NCBI GenBank assembly: GCA_024449915.1
Contig: JAMZAV010000363.1
Span: 62,001 to 126,000, forward strand
Length of the DNA stretch: 64,000 bases
Direction of reading: 5' to 3'
From: Sweltsa coloradensis
Lineage: Eukaryota > Arthropoda > Insecta > Plecoptera > Chloroperlidae
Part shown: piece by piece, positions 11,891 to 24,444 of the stretch
Layout of the letters: each line of letters starts with the position of its first letter
How positions within the stretch are numbered: the first letter of the stretch is position 1
Program-made: the position numbers and the translations under genes
The notes under the pieces: model-generated
What the model saw: only the letters and a program-made list of their open reading frames with translations
Databases searched by the model: none
Told to the model about the DNA's origin: nothing

Positions 11891-13580
11891 GATGGGCATT
11901 ACGAGTATTTTTGATTTTACCGATAAGTTGGAAACGTTAGAGTATAAGTGTGAGCTGTGTCGACCTCTTCCAATATATTACATATTATTACGTATACTTA
12001 CACCTCCCCCCCCCCCCCCCATTTCCAGAAGTACTAGCCACAAGTAATCCCCCTCCCCCTATTTATTGTTATTCATATCATGAAACGGAAGCTAAAACTG
12101 TCACAAAACGATACAATTCTATCACGCTATGATGGTATCTTATTATTATTTATAGTAGCAGGACAGAAGCAGCTGTGTTGATAGTTTGTTGAGAGGGGCC
12201 TCCTCGCCCTTATAGTTAGTAAATAACTCAATCACACTTCGACACCGTGTACATATTAAGTGTTTCAAGTAGTTAAGTGGTGTAAGTAAGATACTTAACT
12301 TTTGAGGCTGGTGTATATATTTAATCTCGAATTTAAATGAGTAAAAAAGTATATGTTTTAATATTGGGTATAGATGGATAGATAATCGTTTTAATTGTCT
12401 AGACGGGATTAAGGCCAGCTAGGTCTTTTCTTCCATTCAACCTAGTCGTATACAAAATATATTTTTACAGAATTATTTATGTATACAATTATTAGTCACA
12501 ATTTATAATAAAAATATTTAAAGATATTAAATTTACATTATTGTAGTTCATACATTCACATTTTACACAAATATACTTCCATTCATACTGTAATTTTAAG
12601 GTAGTCGTCTACAGAAGTTAGATTCGAGCAATGACATATTGTGAGTTTAAACACATTGTGCATTATGATATTCAGTATTCCCATGGCATTTTGTGAAATA
12701 TAATTCATGGATTTTACTTTAAAAATATTATAACTATTGATAGGGGTGTCCCTGATGTTTGACAGTATGGGGAGGGGGTGTGGGAGGGTGTGGGAGAATA
12801 ATTAGAATTATGAATTGTCATGATATTTATTATATTTGCCGAAGATTGGAATTGAAGAATTGGATAGGTGTTCTGGTTTAGCCTTGTAGTTATAGCTGAT
12901 GTACGTAACAAGGAAATACATATATTTTGATAATCCCATATATTTTTTGATACTGCACAATTGCCAGGTTTTTATTTGGAATGCTAGGGTTTAGCTTTAG
13001 TCGGGAGCACTCTTTTACCTCGTATGACCCCCACCCTCTTTCCACAATTAACTCTAGGAGGATGTTCATGACAATGATGTGTTCAGATGAGATTATTTTT
13101 TCAAAGCGACTTTGTAGTAAAACTTGACAGCCAAGTTTTATCATTGACTCGGGCCGTGAAAGCCTACGACAAGTTTTGACTTTGTAGTTTTTTGTTATTG
13201 TAACTTAATAATACACATTTAATACAAATAAATAAACTTTTTGTCACAATCGCATAGACCTAGCTTACCTTTGTGAAAATTTGAATAATAAAATCACACA
13301 TAATCCACAAATGTTCAGCAATAATTTACATTGCATTTTGTAGGAGGTGTGTTTTTATTTTCTTCAAAACTCTTAATGTGTACGAGTGATTTCTTGCATT
13401 TCTAATAGAAAATTACGCTTTATTGGAGCATTTCAATTCCATTAGAATAAAATACTAGACTAGTTCTCAATCAGTATGGGTAAACCTTATTTTTTTAGTA
13501 AAAAATACTCAAAAAATAATTTTAGTTTTAAAGTTAGAAGAGTTCATGATATAATATTTAAAACACTTTAGTGGAAAAAC
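11891..13580. other. AT-rich spacer, no gene seen
   Basis: No exon or RNA gene was recognised. A poly-C tract lies at about 12005-12020 and C-rich low-complexity DNA near 12045. Confidence 0.55.
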
Positions 13581-13583
13581 AAC

Positions 13584-13990
13584 TCTTTATTTCAAAACAA
13601 TAACAACGTTTCTGAAATTAATGAAAACTATTTCCGTCATCAGTTTTTTTTTATCAAAAATCAAAAATCATAATATGTTCAAAAGTATATCAAAACAAAC
13701 AAACAAGTACAATATCCAATGCAGATAAATTTTACATTTCTCACACATGGAAGCTGCAAGCCGAGTATAACTATTTTCCTCATGTGGATTCTTTTAGTAA
13801 ATACTAGGAAATAGCATTGTTGTTTATATCACCTTGTTGTTTGACAACTTCCATGTGTGAGTTTGTCTTTGTTTGTTTGGATATACTTTTGATAATATGA
13901 TATTTGTTTTTCTTAAAAAAAAACTGATGACGCAAATAGTTATCATTATTTCCGAAACGTTGAGTGTTTTAAAATATAAAAAATAAAGTT
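13584..13990. mobile_element. Foldback element with long inverted arms
   Basis: The arms at 13584-13757 and 13842-13990 are imperfect inverted copies around an 80-bp loop. Matching blocks include CTCACACATGGAAG against its inverse CTTCCATGTGTGAG, the repeated AAACAAACAAA stretch, and the TCATCAGTTTTTTTT block. The right arm reads CTGATGA, 23 bases, then GAAACGTTG; the left arm carries the same pair on the other strand. It encodes nothing. It could be a MITE or two inverted retroposon ends. Confidence 0.6.
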
Positions 13991-16820
13991 CACTGATTCA
14001 GCATCAAAAACCCAAACCGCTAAAATTACGTATCCCTAGCAGTGTAACGTTATAGCGGTAAGGGACAGCAAACAAATGGAAGTCATTCGTATTTTCCGTA
14101 TAGCGGAGTCGCCGGGTGTAAATTATTAATGTGCGTCTCGACTTGAACACGTTCGAATTAAAAGATCGGATGTCGGTCCCTCTTCTCCGCTCCGAGGAAC
14201 ATGTTTTTTAGGAAACCCTCCGTCTGAGTTCACCACGAGGAAGTAGTTGGCTGCCACAAAACTCTTTAGTATGCACGTTTATTCGGGCTTTGTAGGGAAA
14301 CACACACCATGCGTTCTAATAGAAACACGGTGAAATGCAATTTATTTGTTTTTATTTATTTTACGTCTATCCTCTTCAGTCATATAAACATTACAAAGGA
14401 TGACAACTAAATAAAAGTAATTACATAAATGCAGACATAATAATCAAGTTTGAAATAGTAATATTACAACAAAAATGAATAGAAAAACAACAATTTTAGA
14501 AAAAAAAACGTCAAGGAAAATGCTTCAAGTAAAAGTACGTCTATCCATAAAAGACAAATAATATAAATTACTAATAAATAATTAAAATATAACCTTGATA
14601 CTACCTCACAAACTATTAAAACATTAATACTTTTCATATCTTCTGCAGTACAACATTATTTATCAATCAGAAATTAGCTAAACTTTCAGAAAAATTCGAA
14701 TTATCAATTTTTAATGATCATTGTAAGTTCATTAATGCTGTCTTAACAAAAGTCGTACCATTTTTAAAAGATGATTTGACAATTAAATTGTGACTGCATG
14801 ATTATGTGTATTCCCTCATCATGTTAGTGTTGATGATGATGCAAATCGTATATATACTCTTTGGAGATCCAAAAATTTTAGAACTTCAAATAGACCTCTG
14901 CACGAATATAGCGATTTTATGGCATATATTATATATTATTTAATATCAATCTTCTTCTAGTTATATAAGGTAGGTGCATACAAGCATTGTAGTTGGCCGA
15001 CGGAGATAGACCTCTATATAAGTCATTAGATGATTAAATTTCGTACATGATGTTTCATGAAAGTGCATTTTTGAAAGTACATCTGTAAATAAAAGTAAAA
15101 TATAAATAAACAAATTCAAAATGTACAACAACGCAATATTTCAGAGGCGCAAAATGAACCACCCGACTGACATGTCCGTAACATCAAAATAAAATTGAAT
15201 TTGATTATTTTGTACATTGATGTTATAAATAATCAGACATCAATGGAAATAAATTAATAAAACCAAAACTCGAAATTTTATATGATGTCTTAAATGCGAA
15301 ATTACAAATCAAATTGAAGAACAGCATGATTATTTGAACTATTGGTGCCTTCCTAAGGTTATTATCAGCGTCAAATCTATCGAAATGTTTACGATAAGTA
15401 TATTTCCAGCTTTCCAGCTTTGTCCGTCTAAAAGAGGATGAAATCATATTATATTACACCATAGATATATAACCCCTATAGTAGGCTAGATTAGCAGTCT
15501 CCTATACTTCCGCACAGGCGCGAGCGTAGCAAATTGAAGAGTCAATCGGCCCATTTCAAGATGGCGATTTGGCTTTTAATTTATGCTTTTTTAATGCAAT
15601 AAAGTATTTTACGGGATTGTTTGATATGGTTTTAGCTTGTGCAGCATGGTATTGAACAAACAGAAACAATACGAAGTTATTGCATAAGGTAATTTAGTAA
15701 TCATTTGGTGTTAAAGGCTAGTATGCTTACCTGTCAACCTGGCGGCAATCTTGAGAACTATTTGTGCTACAAATTACTCCCATTTGATTAACACATAAAC
15801 TGGAATTTCAAGATGGCTTCTAATTGTCACGGAAGTGGACCACCGACTGCTAATCTAGCCTACTCTAGGGTTATATATCTATGCATTACACGCACACGCT
15901 ACGCCAGTATACACACTCGCACGCTCGCACGCACAATCACAGTGCCCGACACGCATGTAGGGCCTACCATCATAAGCGTCACTCAGCGAGCCACAGCCAA
16001 TCAATACAACACATTCTTTGTCACACTCAACACGGTGGCATGTTATTCTTATTATCATGACGATGTTATTTATTTATACACACATACAAATACAATCGAA
16101 GGTATCTAAGCAAAGACTTCATAATGATTTCACATGCACATTTGGTCATGAAGATTATATCTATGCCCATACATTATAACTTTACAATAAATGTTTACAA
16201 AGGCCAAACTGTGCATCCAAACGCGCGCAAAGGTCCCGACAACGTATTTTTTTTTTATATACGCCTACTTCGAACGATAATATTGCAATCAATAAGACTA
16301 CAAGTACAACAAAGTTGGTAGAACATAAAGTCTACTTCTGGCGTTATGGAATAGTCAATCAACATAAAATCAAAACACAAGTTGAATAATGCATGAAAGA
16401 AAACAGCACAGGACACCCTCGCCTGTGGGTCCTCCAGCACTGGCCTGCTATGATTGAGGCTCATCCCACTTTTCCATTAGTAACATTCATTGCCATTTAC
16501 TAATCAACTAAACTAAAGTCCTTTACTCTAGATCGACACGCGAATTAATACACCCTCGTAATTATTATGGCACTCCTGGCTGTACATATACCTCTACCGA
16601 TCGAAAGGTTCGAGAAATGAAGCAGTATAATCAATCCCTGTAGTTAAACATACAGTAATCAATCATTCTCATAAGCCGAAACCAAAACATAATTTCCAAC
16701 TAGATTATAAGCTAATTTCAGCGTAATTAATGCATTATATTTTTAAGTGCTGTTTGATCTTGATGGCCGATATGTTTATAACAATGGAAAGTTATACAGG
16801 GTTTGTTACGTGGCATGCTA
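13991..16820. other. Spacer, no gene seen
   Basis: A moderately GC-rich block lies at about 14090-14280 and CA/CG-rich low-complexity sequence at about 15885-15960. Frames up to 98 codons are present but are repetitive or without recognisable domains. Confidence 0.5.
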
Positions 16821-16824
16821 TAGG

Positions 16825-17020
16825 ATGTTATCGTCCTCTCCAAGGCGTCGCGACGCCACCCACGCCAATGGCGGAGAACGACGCCTGCGCTCTGTGAGGG
16901 ACAGATTTATCCCGCCCCCCGAATCAGAAGCGCAGGATTGAGGGGGGATTAAGTGGGTGGATCTTACGCACGCGATATATTCTTCACCCCTGGTCAAGAT
17001 GGGGGCTGCCATTGTGAACG
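16825..17020. other. GC-rich island
   Basis: A CpG-rich block (blocks such as AAGGCGTCGCGACG) immediately left of element H2. No conserved protein was recognised in any frame. It may be regulatory or a non-coding exon. Confidence 0.3.
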
Positions 17021-17039
17021 TTGTTTACTAACAATATTT

Positions 17040-17818
17040 GGATGAGCGAAGCGAAGACTTCAATTTCACCGACCCCCCAAAAAATTTAGCTCCGTTGTTT
17101 TTTTTTTTTTTTTTGTTTTTTTTTTTTGTTTTTTTTTTGTTTTTCCGTCTGTTTGTTCGCTCTCTACCGGGCAAACGGCATATGCGATCTTGATGAAAAT
17201 TTGACACGACCTTCGTTTTCTCTGAACTTAGACTTGCCACGTTTTTGGGTACAATCGAAGAAATATGTCTCATGAATATCGTACTTTTACGATTTTTTTC
17301 GATTTTTAGTGCGATATTTTCGTGCCATTTGGGCCAATTCTGACCAAACGGGTGGGGCTACAACGTTCATATTTCACATGGACATTAAGGTAATGGTGAT
17401 GTATTGCTTTCTAAAAGAAAAAGTTGAAAAAGTTAGCCAGAATCGAGAGAAATAAAGCTTTTAATATACGTTTTTTGACTTTTTGTGCGATATTTTCGTG
17501 CCATTTGGGCCAATTCTGACCAAACGGGTGAGGCTACAACGTTCATATTATACATGGACATTAAGGTTATGGTTATGTAGTACCTTTTGAAAGAAAAAGT
17601 GGAAAAATTTAGCCAGAATCCATAGAAATAAAGCTTTTAATACAAGTTTTTTACGGTAAATAATACCAATTGACAAGAAACAAAAGAAACTTGACAACAA
17701 TCACCTTCAATGCGTAGGCAGCAAAACAAAGCACTTGCAAAAGTAAAGATATCCCACGCAAACTAAAACCTTTAAAAAGCTCATCCATCAACGCGGCGGG
17801 ACTTTAGCGTTTTCCTAG
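17040..17818 (+). mobile_element. Helentron-like non-autonomous element (H2)
   Basis: This 779-bp element begins GGATGAGC at 17040-17047 after a T. It has the inverse GCTCATCC at 17779-17786, then a possible hairpin (AACGC 17790-17794 with GCGTT 17807-17811), and ends in CTAG at 17815-17818 followed by T. The interior holds T-rich runs at 17098-17145 and a block of about 170 bp present twice in tandem (about 17295-17460 and 17465-17640). No reading frame was found. The ends fit a Helentron-associated non-autonomous element better than a classical TIR transposon, because the inverted repeats are asymmetrically placed. Confidence 0.6.
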
Positions 17819-19605
17819 TTTAAGCTTGCACAACGATGCACGACGATAAAGGTGTAAATAATTGAGGCATTTCAGCCAAAAAGGGGGGGGGGGGGACTTA
17901 ATGTACCTAAAAAGTGGTGTAGAGGAGCTTTTCTCCCAAATTAAATAATGTGAACACTCGATAATCGCAGGTTTGCCAATTATTTACTTACACACACAAA
18001 GCCACACACACACAAACACACACACACAGCCAAAGGACATTTTACAACGTATACATTTATGGCAAACAAAGATAAATATGACAATAAAATAACAAAAAAT
18101 GCAAGTTACAACTTTTCAACGTTAAAAATAATAATAATTGGTATTTCAGTTATTTTATAAATCAAGAGAAGGAAAAATATAGGTGATTTTAGAGATGCGC
18201 GAAGAGCGTGAACTCAAATGCTTGAGCTCAGGTCTTGACGATTGCATCTGAACGGTTGGAACATAAATTTGCATGCATGGTAATAGAGTTCCTTTATATT
18301 GATATCCACACTTGGTTGCCAAGAGTAAGTCTTAAAAATTTAATGTGAGAGGTAAGTGTAAAGTCCTAAACGTGAAAAAATAGAAAATCGAAAACATGGA
18401 TTTCAGTTCTGGAAATTCCCATCAACAAACCGTTTATCTTACGAAAAAACAAATAACGTGCGCGTTCGCATATCCAGTATGAAGATCTACGTAGAAAATC
18501 TGTACACTTGGAATGAGAAGTTCACCAAAATTGAGTAAATTATGGAGGTTTCCCGATATTTTTATTCAAACCCGATGAATTAATCTAAAAGTGACGCGTA
18601 CTGAATCTCATAGATTGGTCCTTTACTAACGTTGTTGTGAAATATGATTCCGATGTTGTTAACCGTTTACCCCCCCCCCCCCCCCAAAAAAAAACAAAAA
18701 AAAACAAACAACAACAACAAACAAAAAAACAAAAAACAACAACAACAACAACAACAGAAAGCTGACCGTCGAAATTCGTCTCCGCGCCAGCCTCAGCAAC
18801 CTCTCTTAATTAAAAACATCAAGAAATTCTCTTGAGGAGTAGTTAGAGCCTTATTTGGGAGAAGCACTTTCAATTTATTTATTTGAATATTTTAAATTTT
18901 AAATTTAAATTTTCCAATATTCTTACACGGAAAGTAATCAGATAAAGTAGATTAAAACCTTGTTCAGAAGCTTCTGGGCCCAGACAATATTAAATAGATT
19001 GATGATAATGGAAATACGCAATAACTAGTAGTATTTGTGAGGACTTGTCACGGACAGTTTTAAGACACGATATTTCTTACTGGCCCTGGTTAGTGGTTAA
19101 TTGTCTCATCTGATAACTATGCAGAGGTGACGAGCAGTCTCATGACGTCACGTGTTGAGCAAGACCATGAGATGAGACTCCTATAATATCCTAACATTCT
19201 GGGGAAACACGTGGCCAGCCACCTACACGAAGACGAACCATGAGCTTGGGTCGCTGAATCAAGAGAATTTCAAGAACAAACCCAACAACTTATTGATTAC
19301 AATTTGCTTCAAACAAATTTGAAAGGAAACTGTAATTGGTTAATTACAAAGAAATTACCTACACAAGTGAATTTTTTTTAATTTAAGTTTTGTGGCATTT
19401 CTAAAGTAAAAGTTATAATTATTATTATGAGTAAACACTTTTTATTTATTTTGTATTTATTTTATAACATCTATTTCCTATTTAGTTACAAAAACTGTTT
19501 TACAAAGGAGAAGAACATAATTATTGTGTACTTACTAGTGTTCTTGGTCACAAGTACGGATAAGTTAGTACCTAAAAAAGGGAGCGAAATCGTCTGAATC
19601 AATAG
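17819..19605. other. AT-rich spacer with low-complexity DNA
   Basis: There is a G tract at about 17883-17894, a CA-rich tract at 17990-18030, and a C tract followed by A/CAA-rich sequence at 18669-18757. At 19143-19154 a perfect TGACGTCA overlaps a CACGTG. No gene was seen. Confidence 0.5.
18669..18757. repeat. Poly-C followed by CAA-rich low-complexity tract
   Basis: A run of about 17 C, then A-rich sequence with repeated CAA units. The lysine/glutamine-rich frame across it is a repeat artefact. Confidence 0.8.
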
Positions 19606-19815
19606 ATCGTCGAAGAAGAATGAAAAATAAGATAAAACGGTACTTCCCAGGTTTCAAATATCTTGTTGTCTGAGGTGCCGATTAGAGAAATATTTTAAAC
19701 ACTCTGAGGCTAGTCCCTAACTCCGGGATCACTAAGTTATTCTGTGTATTCCTTGCTGAAGGGCAATCTAGAAAAATGCATACCACGTACAATCGGATTG
19801 ACAGCCAGAAGTGAT
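19606..19815 (+). repeat. Dispersed repeat family B, copy
   Basis: It shares GATCGTCGAAGAAGAAT, GAGGTGCCG and TCCTTGCTGAAGGGCAAT blocks with the copies at 196, 32955 and 37360. Confidence 0.45.
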
Positions 19816-22440
19816 GCATAGGGGAACTTTGCTCAGTACTAATACTCTAACAAATTGAATATATTTGTATTATAACATTTTTTAAAAAAATTTATATTTT
19901 GTTCGTCTTTCTATTTACTATTTCGTGTATGTTCGTATTGATTAATTTGTAATGTTTCATTCGGCGTTTGCAATTGCCACTAAACCCGCGTTATCCAAGA
20001 TTTACTCCCGCCTTCACCCCCCCCCCTCCCCCATATGATTATCTTCCGGAAAAGTCGTTTGCTTCCTTATTAGTTAGAAATATTACAAGTTCTACCAGAC
20101 ACAACATGATTTTATGAACGTACACTATTGGATGAGAACCATAGAAGAATGTTCATGAATCATAAAGAACGAATCTCTCGCCAAAAATAAAAACAGACAA
20201 TCCAAATAAAAATGTTTGCGTAATGCATTTTGGCACGGAATCAAACCGTGCATTCATTGGTAGCAACTACGATGAATAACCAGCGCAGGTTTGGCTGATA
20301 TCCAGGTACTCAGCTTCAAGGACTCGATAGTGCTGCTAATTGGGGATATCAATACTACGGGTTTTACTGTCAGACCTGAGAAGAATATCAGGTGAATTAT
20401 AACCATGTTGCGTAATTGAAGAAAGTGGTCGAGATGTGATTGCTACCATTAGTTGATCACTGTTTCGTTTATTTCATGTTTGTAATTATTTGTTTAACCC
20501 TTTTGGGGCAAAATTGTGGGAATTGAAATTTCACTTTCAACTTTGTAATACAAAAATACATTCGTGTCCCCCCCCCCTCATCCCCTCTCCCATTTGACCC
20601 GGATATAAAAATTCCAATAAATTATTTATTATTTTTTCATATCAACCAAAGATATTACTTATATTATTCTGGTAATTTTCTTATCAAATTTGTACAAAAG
20701 GGGTTTCAACTATCAATTATTGAACACTTTATTAAACTATTAAGCAATTTATTCTGAATTCATTAACTGCAGTAAGTACTCCACTCCTACAACATCATCA
20801 TGAAATAAATAAACGGTTATCAACAAATTAGTCTCAATGTGTATTGTTTATCTCGCATCAAGCGTATACAAAGTAAGTGCTGCTGCATGTAATGCGATAA
20901 TTACCATCAAATTTCAATCAACATATTTAAAACAAGTCACTCCTAATTACCATAGTTTCTTACCACATCCTGAGGTAAATCTTCTACTAAGTTAAACTAA
21001 GGAGTATAAGTAAATGCATCTAATTTGTCAATCATCAGTAGAATCACCTGCTGAAACGTGTTGGCGCGTCTCTATTTAGGTTTATAAAGGTTATCACTTG
21101 ATGGGGAATACCTTGTCTTCCATTAGGCTTCGTTAGGCTTCGAAGTTTATTCAAATTGATATAATCGTCTATGTTATTACAGTGACTATGTTGACTTCTC
21201 CGTTCTTATACATTAAATATCACAAGCGTAAAATGCATAGTACTTTTGCGCTTTTTAGAGAGTATGCTCTAAGTAATTAGGGGATATTAGTCCTGATCAT
21301 TTGACATTAATTAAAAAATTATGCCCCTTTTAAACAATGTAGAAAAATATGAATTTATTTAATTTTGGTTAAAACGTCAAAACATCAAAATGTGAATAAG
21401 TACTTATTCATTGTTTTGCTTTAAACAATGAAAATAACAATTATTAATTATATTACATCATTTAGCTTGTCAATTACAAGAAACAGTCAATTTAACTTTA
21501 AATTTTAAATTACCTACAAACACGAACGTTTCGTGGCTGCTGTGGACCACATTGTCATGGTGGCTGACTGATGTTATTGTCGTCGTCACATCAGACGTTG
21601 GTGTTCTAACGTAAATAAATTAAAATTTTGCCTACGGTCTACCCGAAAGAGAAGTCATGAAAACACTCCATAGTTCAAAGTTCATAGTTCATGTTTTATT
21701 GTAAATAGATCACATTTTTTAACATTAATTTTTTTTTAAAGTGACATATTAAATGGTCAATATAAAATTGTATGTCTTCATTGTACTGTATACCTAATGA
21801 TGTCTAGTATAATAAAGTCCACCAATTAAAAACAAAACTTTTACTACTTTAGATTTAAAATTTAAAACTTTTGACAATCATATATACATTTAGCTAACAA
21901 TAAGGATTTACCTTTTCAACGAAATAGTTTGCCATCAAGTGTATTACATATATTTTCAGGGAGATGATTGTCAAACTTTAATCCAATATAATTATCACAT
22001 TTTTTATATAAAAACGGTCGTATGCATTAGTTTGTTGTGATATCTTGTTAAACATTTATGCGTCTGTTTATCTAATAAGTGTTGTTTGTACATACTTTTT
22101 TTTTACACATTCTAAAATAAAATGCTATGAATAGTACTAGTTTATTGCTCCTTGAACGGTTTAGTTTAATACATCTCACTCGGAGAAACATATTTGAAAT
22201 GGAGCTAGGCGGAGTATTCGTCCATCTTTCATCGTAGCCATGAGGTGAAGTAAGGAATCCGGAAGTGTCGTGAGAGTAGCGTGGGTTCGAGTCCTACGCT
22301 TCACTTATTGTCGCGTGGTCTTGCTGGGCGGATGGATAGGTGGTAAGGTTCACTATGGCATCGTACATTCTCTGCAGGGAATATTTACGGTGCAAATAAA
22401 TTAGAAATACATATCTGACACGTGTTATTAATTTCCTCTG
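19816..22440. other. AT-rich spacer, no gene seen
   Basis: No exon was recognised. A tRNA-like B box (GGTTCGAGTCC) near 22286 sits between short inverse blocks (GTGAAGTA near 22245 and CTTCAC near 22300), but the middle does not fold as a tRNA. It is probably a decayed SINE head. Confidence 0.5.
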
Positions 22441-22444
22441 CGCA

Positions 22445-22575
22445 ATTATTATTATTCAGTAGGACCAGACTACTTCCATTTCGTCGATTGCGTAGGGTTG
22501 GCTTGGTCGCTTTGGTGTACTGTTCTCCACTGGAAAGCAGTTGTATAACTGAGTGGGTAGACTCCAAATACAAAT
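22445..22575 (+). mobile_element. SINE family D, 3' portion
   Basis: It contains GTCGATTGCGTAGGGTTGGC, then a TCCACTGGAAAGCAGTTGT block, then ACTGAGTGGGTAGACTC. These blocks recur at 32560, 33690, 54905, 57530 and 61585. Confidence 0.5.
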
Positions 22576-23760
22576 TTATTTATTTGTTTATTTTTATTTA
22601 GGAAATTTATGTTTTTGATAATTTCATCTATTTCGTTATGGTCATTACAACATGACATGACGTGCAGCGTTATAATATTGTTATATTAATATTTGTGTGC
22701 AATATGTAAACGTTATATATTATGTATTTTGTCCTTCTTAAAAAAAAGGGGGGCCACAAGTGCAAATTACCAACATTTACAGTAAGATATATTTATGAGG
22801 TAACTAATTGCATACACATTACATTGAATAAAATAAAGCATACGAATGTATGTGTGTGCTGTACATCTGTGGTTGAATGTGGGAGTTAGTATGCGTGAAG
22901 TATTCATATCATTTGAGATAATTTGTAAATAATTAAGAGTAGTAGACATAAGTTACGGTGCTAATCGGTTAATTCTTTAACTAGAGTTCGGAAGCGAAGA
23001 ATATCAGCATAATGCCAATCTTAATTATGGGTCTTTTCAATTGTATAATAATTTTAAAAGATTACTCATAATGTAATGCCATCAAACTAGAACACATGTG
23101 TTCATCGATGAGGCTGGATGGAAGATGAAACAGTTTTTGAATATACGTGTATTCCTCGGTAGTTTACAGGTAGTGTTATATTGTAACCCACGAACTGATT
23201 TGAAAAGTTGACGAAACCAAAAAGAGACTCGAATATAACAGCAATTTTTCGTGTGGTATAACTATACATAACTAACAATACAAAAATATATTGAAATTAT
23301 GGTTGTCAACGAGACAATTGCAAAATTAAATATTGATATGCGATTTTTTATATGGTGAGTCAACACCCCTTAATTTGTAACAAAAATAATTTCCATAATA
23401 TCTTTCTTATAGCAACATGTTTTTCGTCTGTCAGTACAAAAATCTGATTTTGAAACATACATTTAAAAAACGTGAACCAAACTCGTGATTACAGAATCTG
23501 TAATCTTTATAAACTATAATCTGATTAAAAGTACCATCTAATGATGATACTGTCTACGCTGACGAGTCAATGTTCTCTGCATGATGACGTCAACATAATT
23601 TATAGAAATAATCAAGAAGCAATAGACAAGAAAACCCATTACCACTCCACCATTCCATAGTGCTAAAAACTCGAAATAACATTCTATTACCATTAAAAGA
23701 GCCGAATAAAATGTTCGAAATGGCGTCAACATCCTAGACGAATAAAATAGTTCCAAATGA
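22576..23760. other. AT-rich spacer, no gene seen
   Basis: No exon or RNA gene was recognised. A perfect TGACGTCA occurs at 23585-23592. Confidence 0.5.
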
Positions 23761-23764
23761 AATT

Positions 23765-23975
23765 ATAAATTTGGCCGCCTGCTTAGCGAGTGTAGACTGT
23801 GGGGCTCGGCTGGTTTGGCGCCTGGCCTCGTGTTAGAGCCGAGAGCGGCGAGCGAGGCAGAAAGGGTTTCCATGTAGGGGGACATTACAGTGTCCAAGTA
23901 CATCTGTCTCGCATATAGAGACGTCCATTTGTCTCCCGAGCGCCTAGGGCGCACCTGGATCACGGTGATTCGGAC
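23765..23975. other. GC-rich island with a 66-codon minus frame
   Basis: GC content rises sharply against AT-rich flanks. A minus-strand frame of 66 codons spans the island (ATG near 23963). I recognise no domain, and no splice-consistent neighbour was found. It may be a regulatory element, a non-coding exon or a small unrecognised exon. Confidence 0.3.
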
Positions 23976-24060
23976 AAGATGCGGAGTTTAGATGTTTTTA
24001 ATGGAGAGTGATAAAAGTTGTTCTTTTAAAGGAGAAAAAAAAAACATTGGGTTGAATCGA

Positions 24061-24440
24061 GTTCTTTTTTAAATTTCGAATGAAACTTTGATGTTTACTT
24101 AACAGCTATTTGCAATATCGTTGGGGTTTAAAAGGCAAGTCTATTTTTAATTACATTAGGGAAAAAATAAAATATTACGATAAATGGATTTGTTTTTTAT
24201 TTAGAACTGCAACACATATTTGCATTATTGTTGCGGTTAAATAATTCAAATTGTCTAGTCCATTTTTATATAGTTGTGCAATTACATTGGAATAACATTG
24301 GTGTAAATCTTTTTTTTTAAATTATGGACCGAAACTTCGATGTGTACCTAACAGCTATTTGCAACATTGTTAGGGTTTAAGTAGTTAAAATTCAAGTTTA
24401 ATTTAAATTAGAGTTGAAATTACATTGAGATAGCATAATT
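24061..24440 (+). repeat. Three diverged units of about 120 bp
   Basis: Blocks at about 24061-24180, 24183-24300 and 24307-24440 share a T-rich start, a GAAACTT-type block, CAGCTATTTGCAA or a related form, a GTTGGGGTTTAA-type block and an AATTACATT end. It is an old tandem array with no coding potential. Confidence 0.45.
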
Positions 24441-24444
24441 TGTA

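Noticed and set aside
17028..17273. 81-codon minus-strand frame with Lys runs, and the similar frame at 32054-32257
   Set aside because: Both are the same internal segment of the Helentron-like element. The Lys and Gln runs come from T/A tracts, and the frames differ or break in other copies.
18644..18835. 63-codon frame rich in Pro, Lys and Gln
   Set aside because: Produced by C, A and CAA tracts.
22235..22310. tRNA-like sequence with GGTTCGAGTCC and a GTGAAG/CTTCAC pair
   Set aside because: The D and anticodon arms do not fold, so it is not called a tRNA gene.
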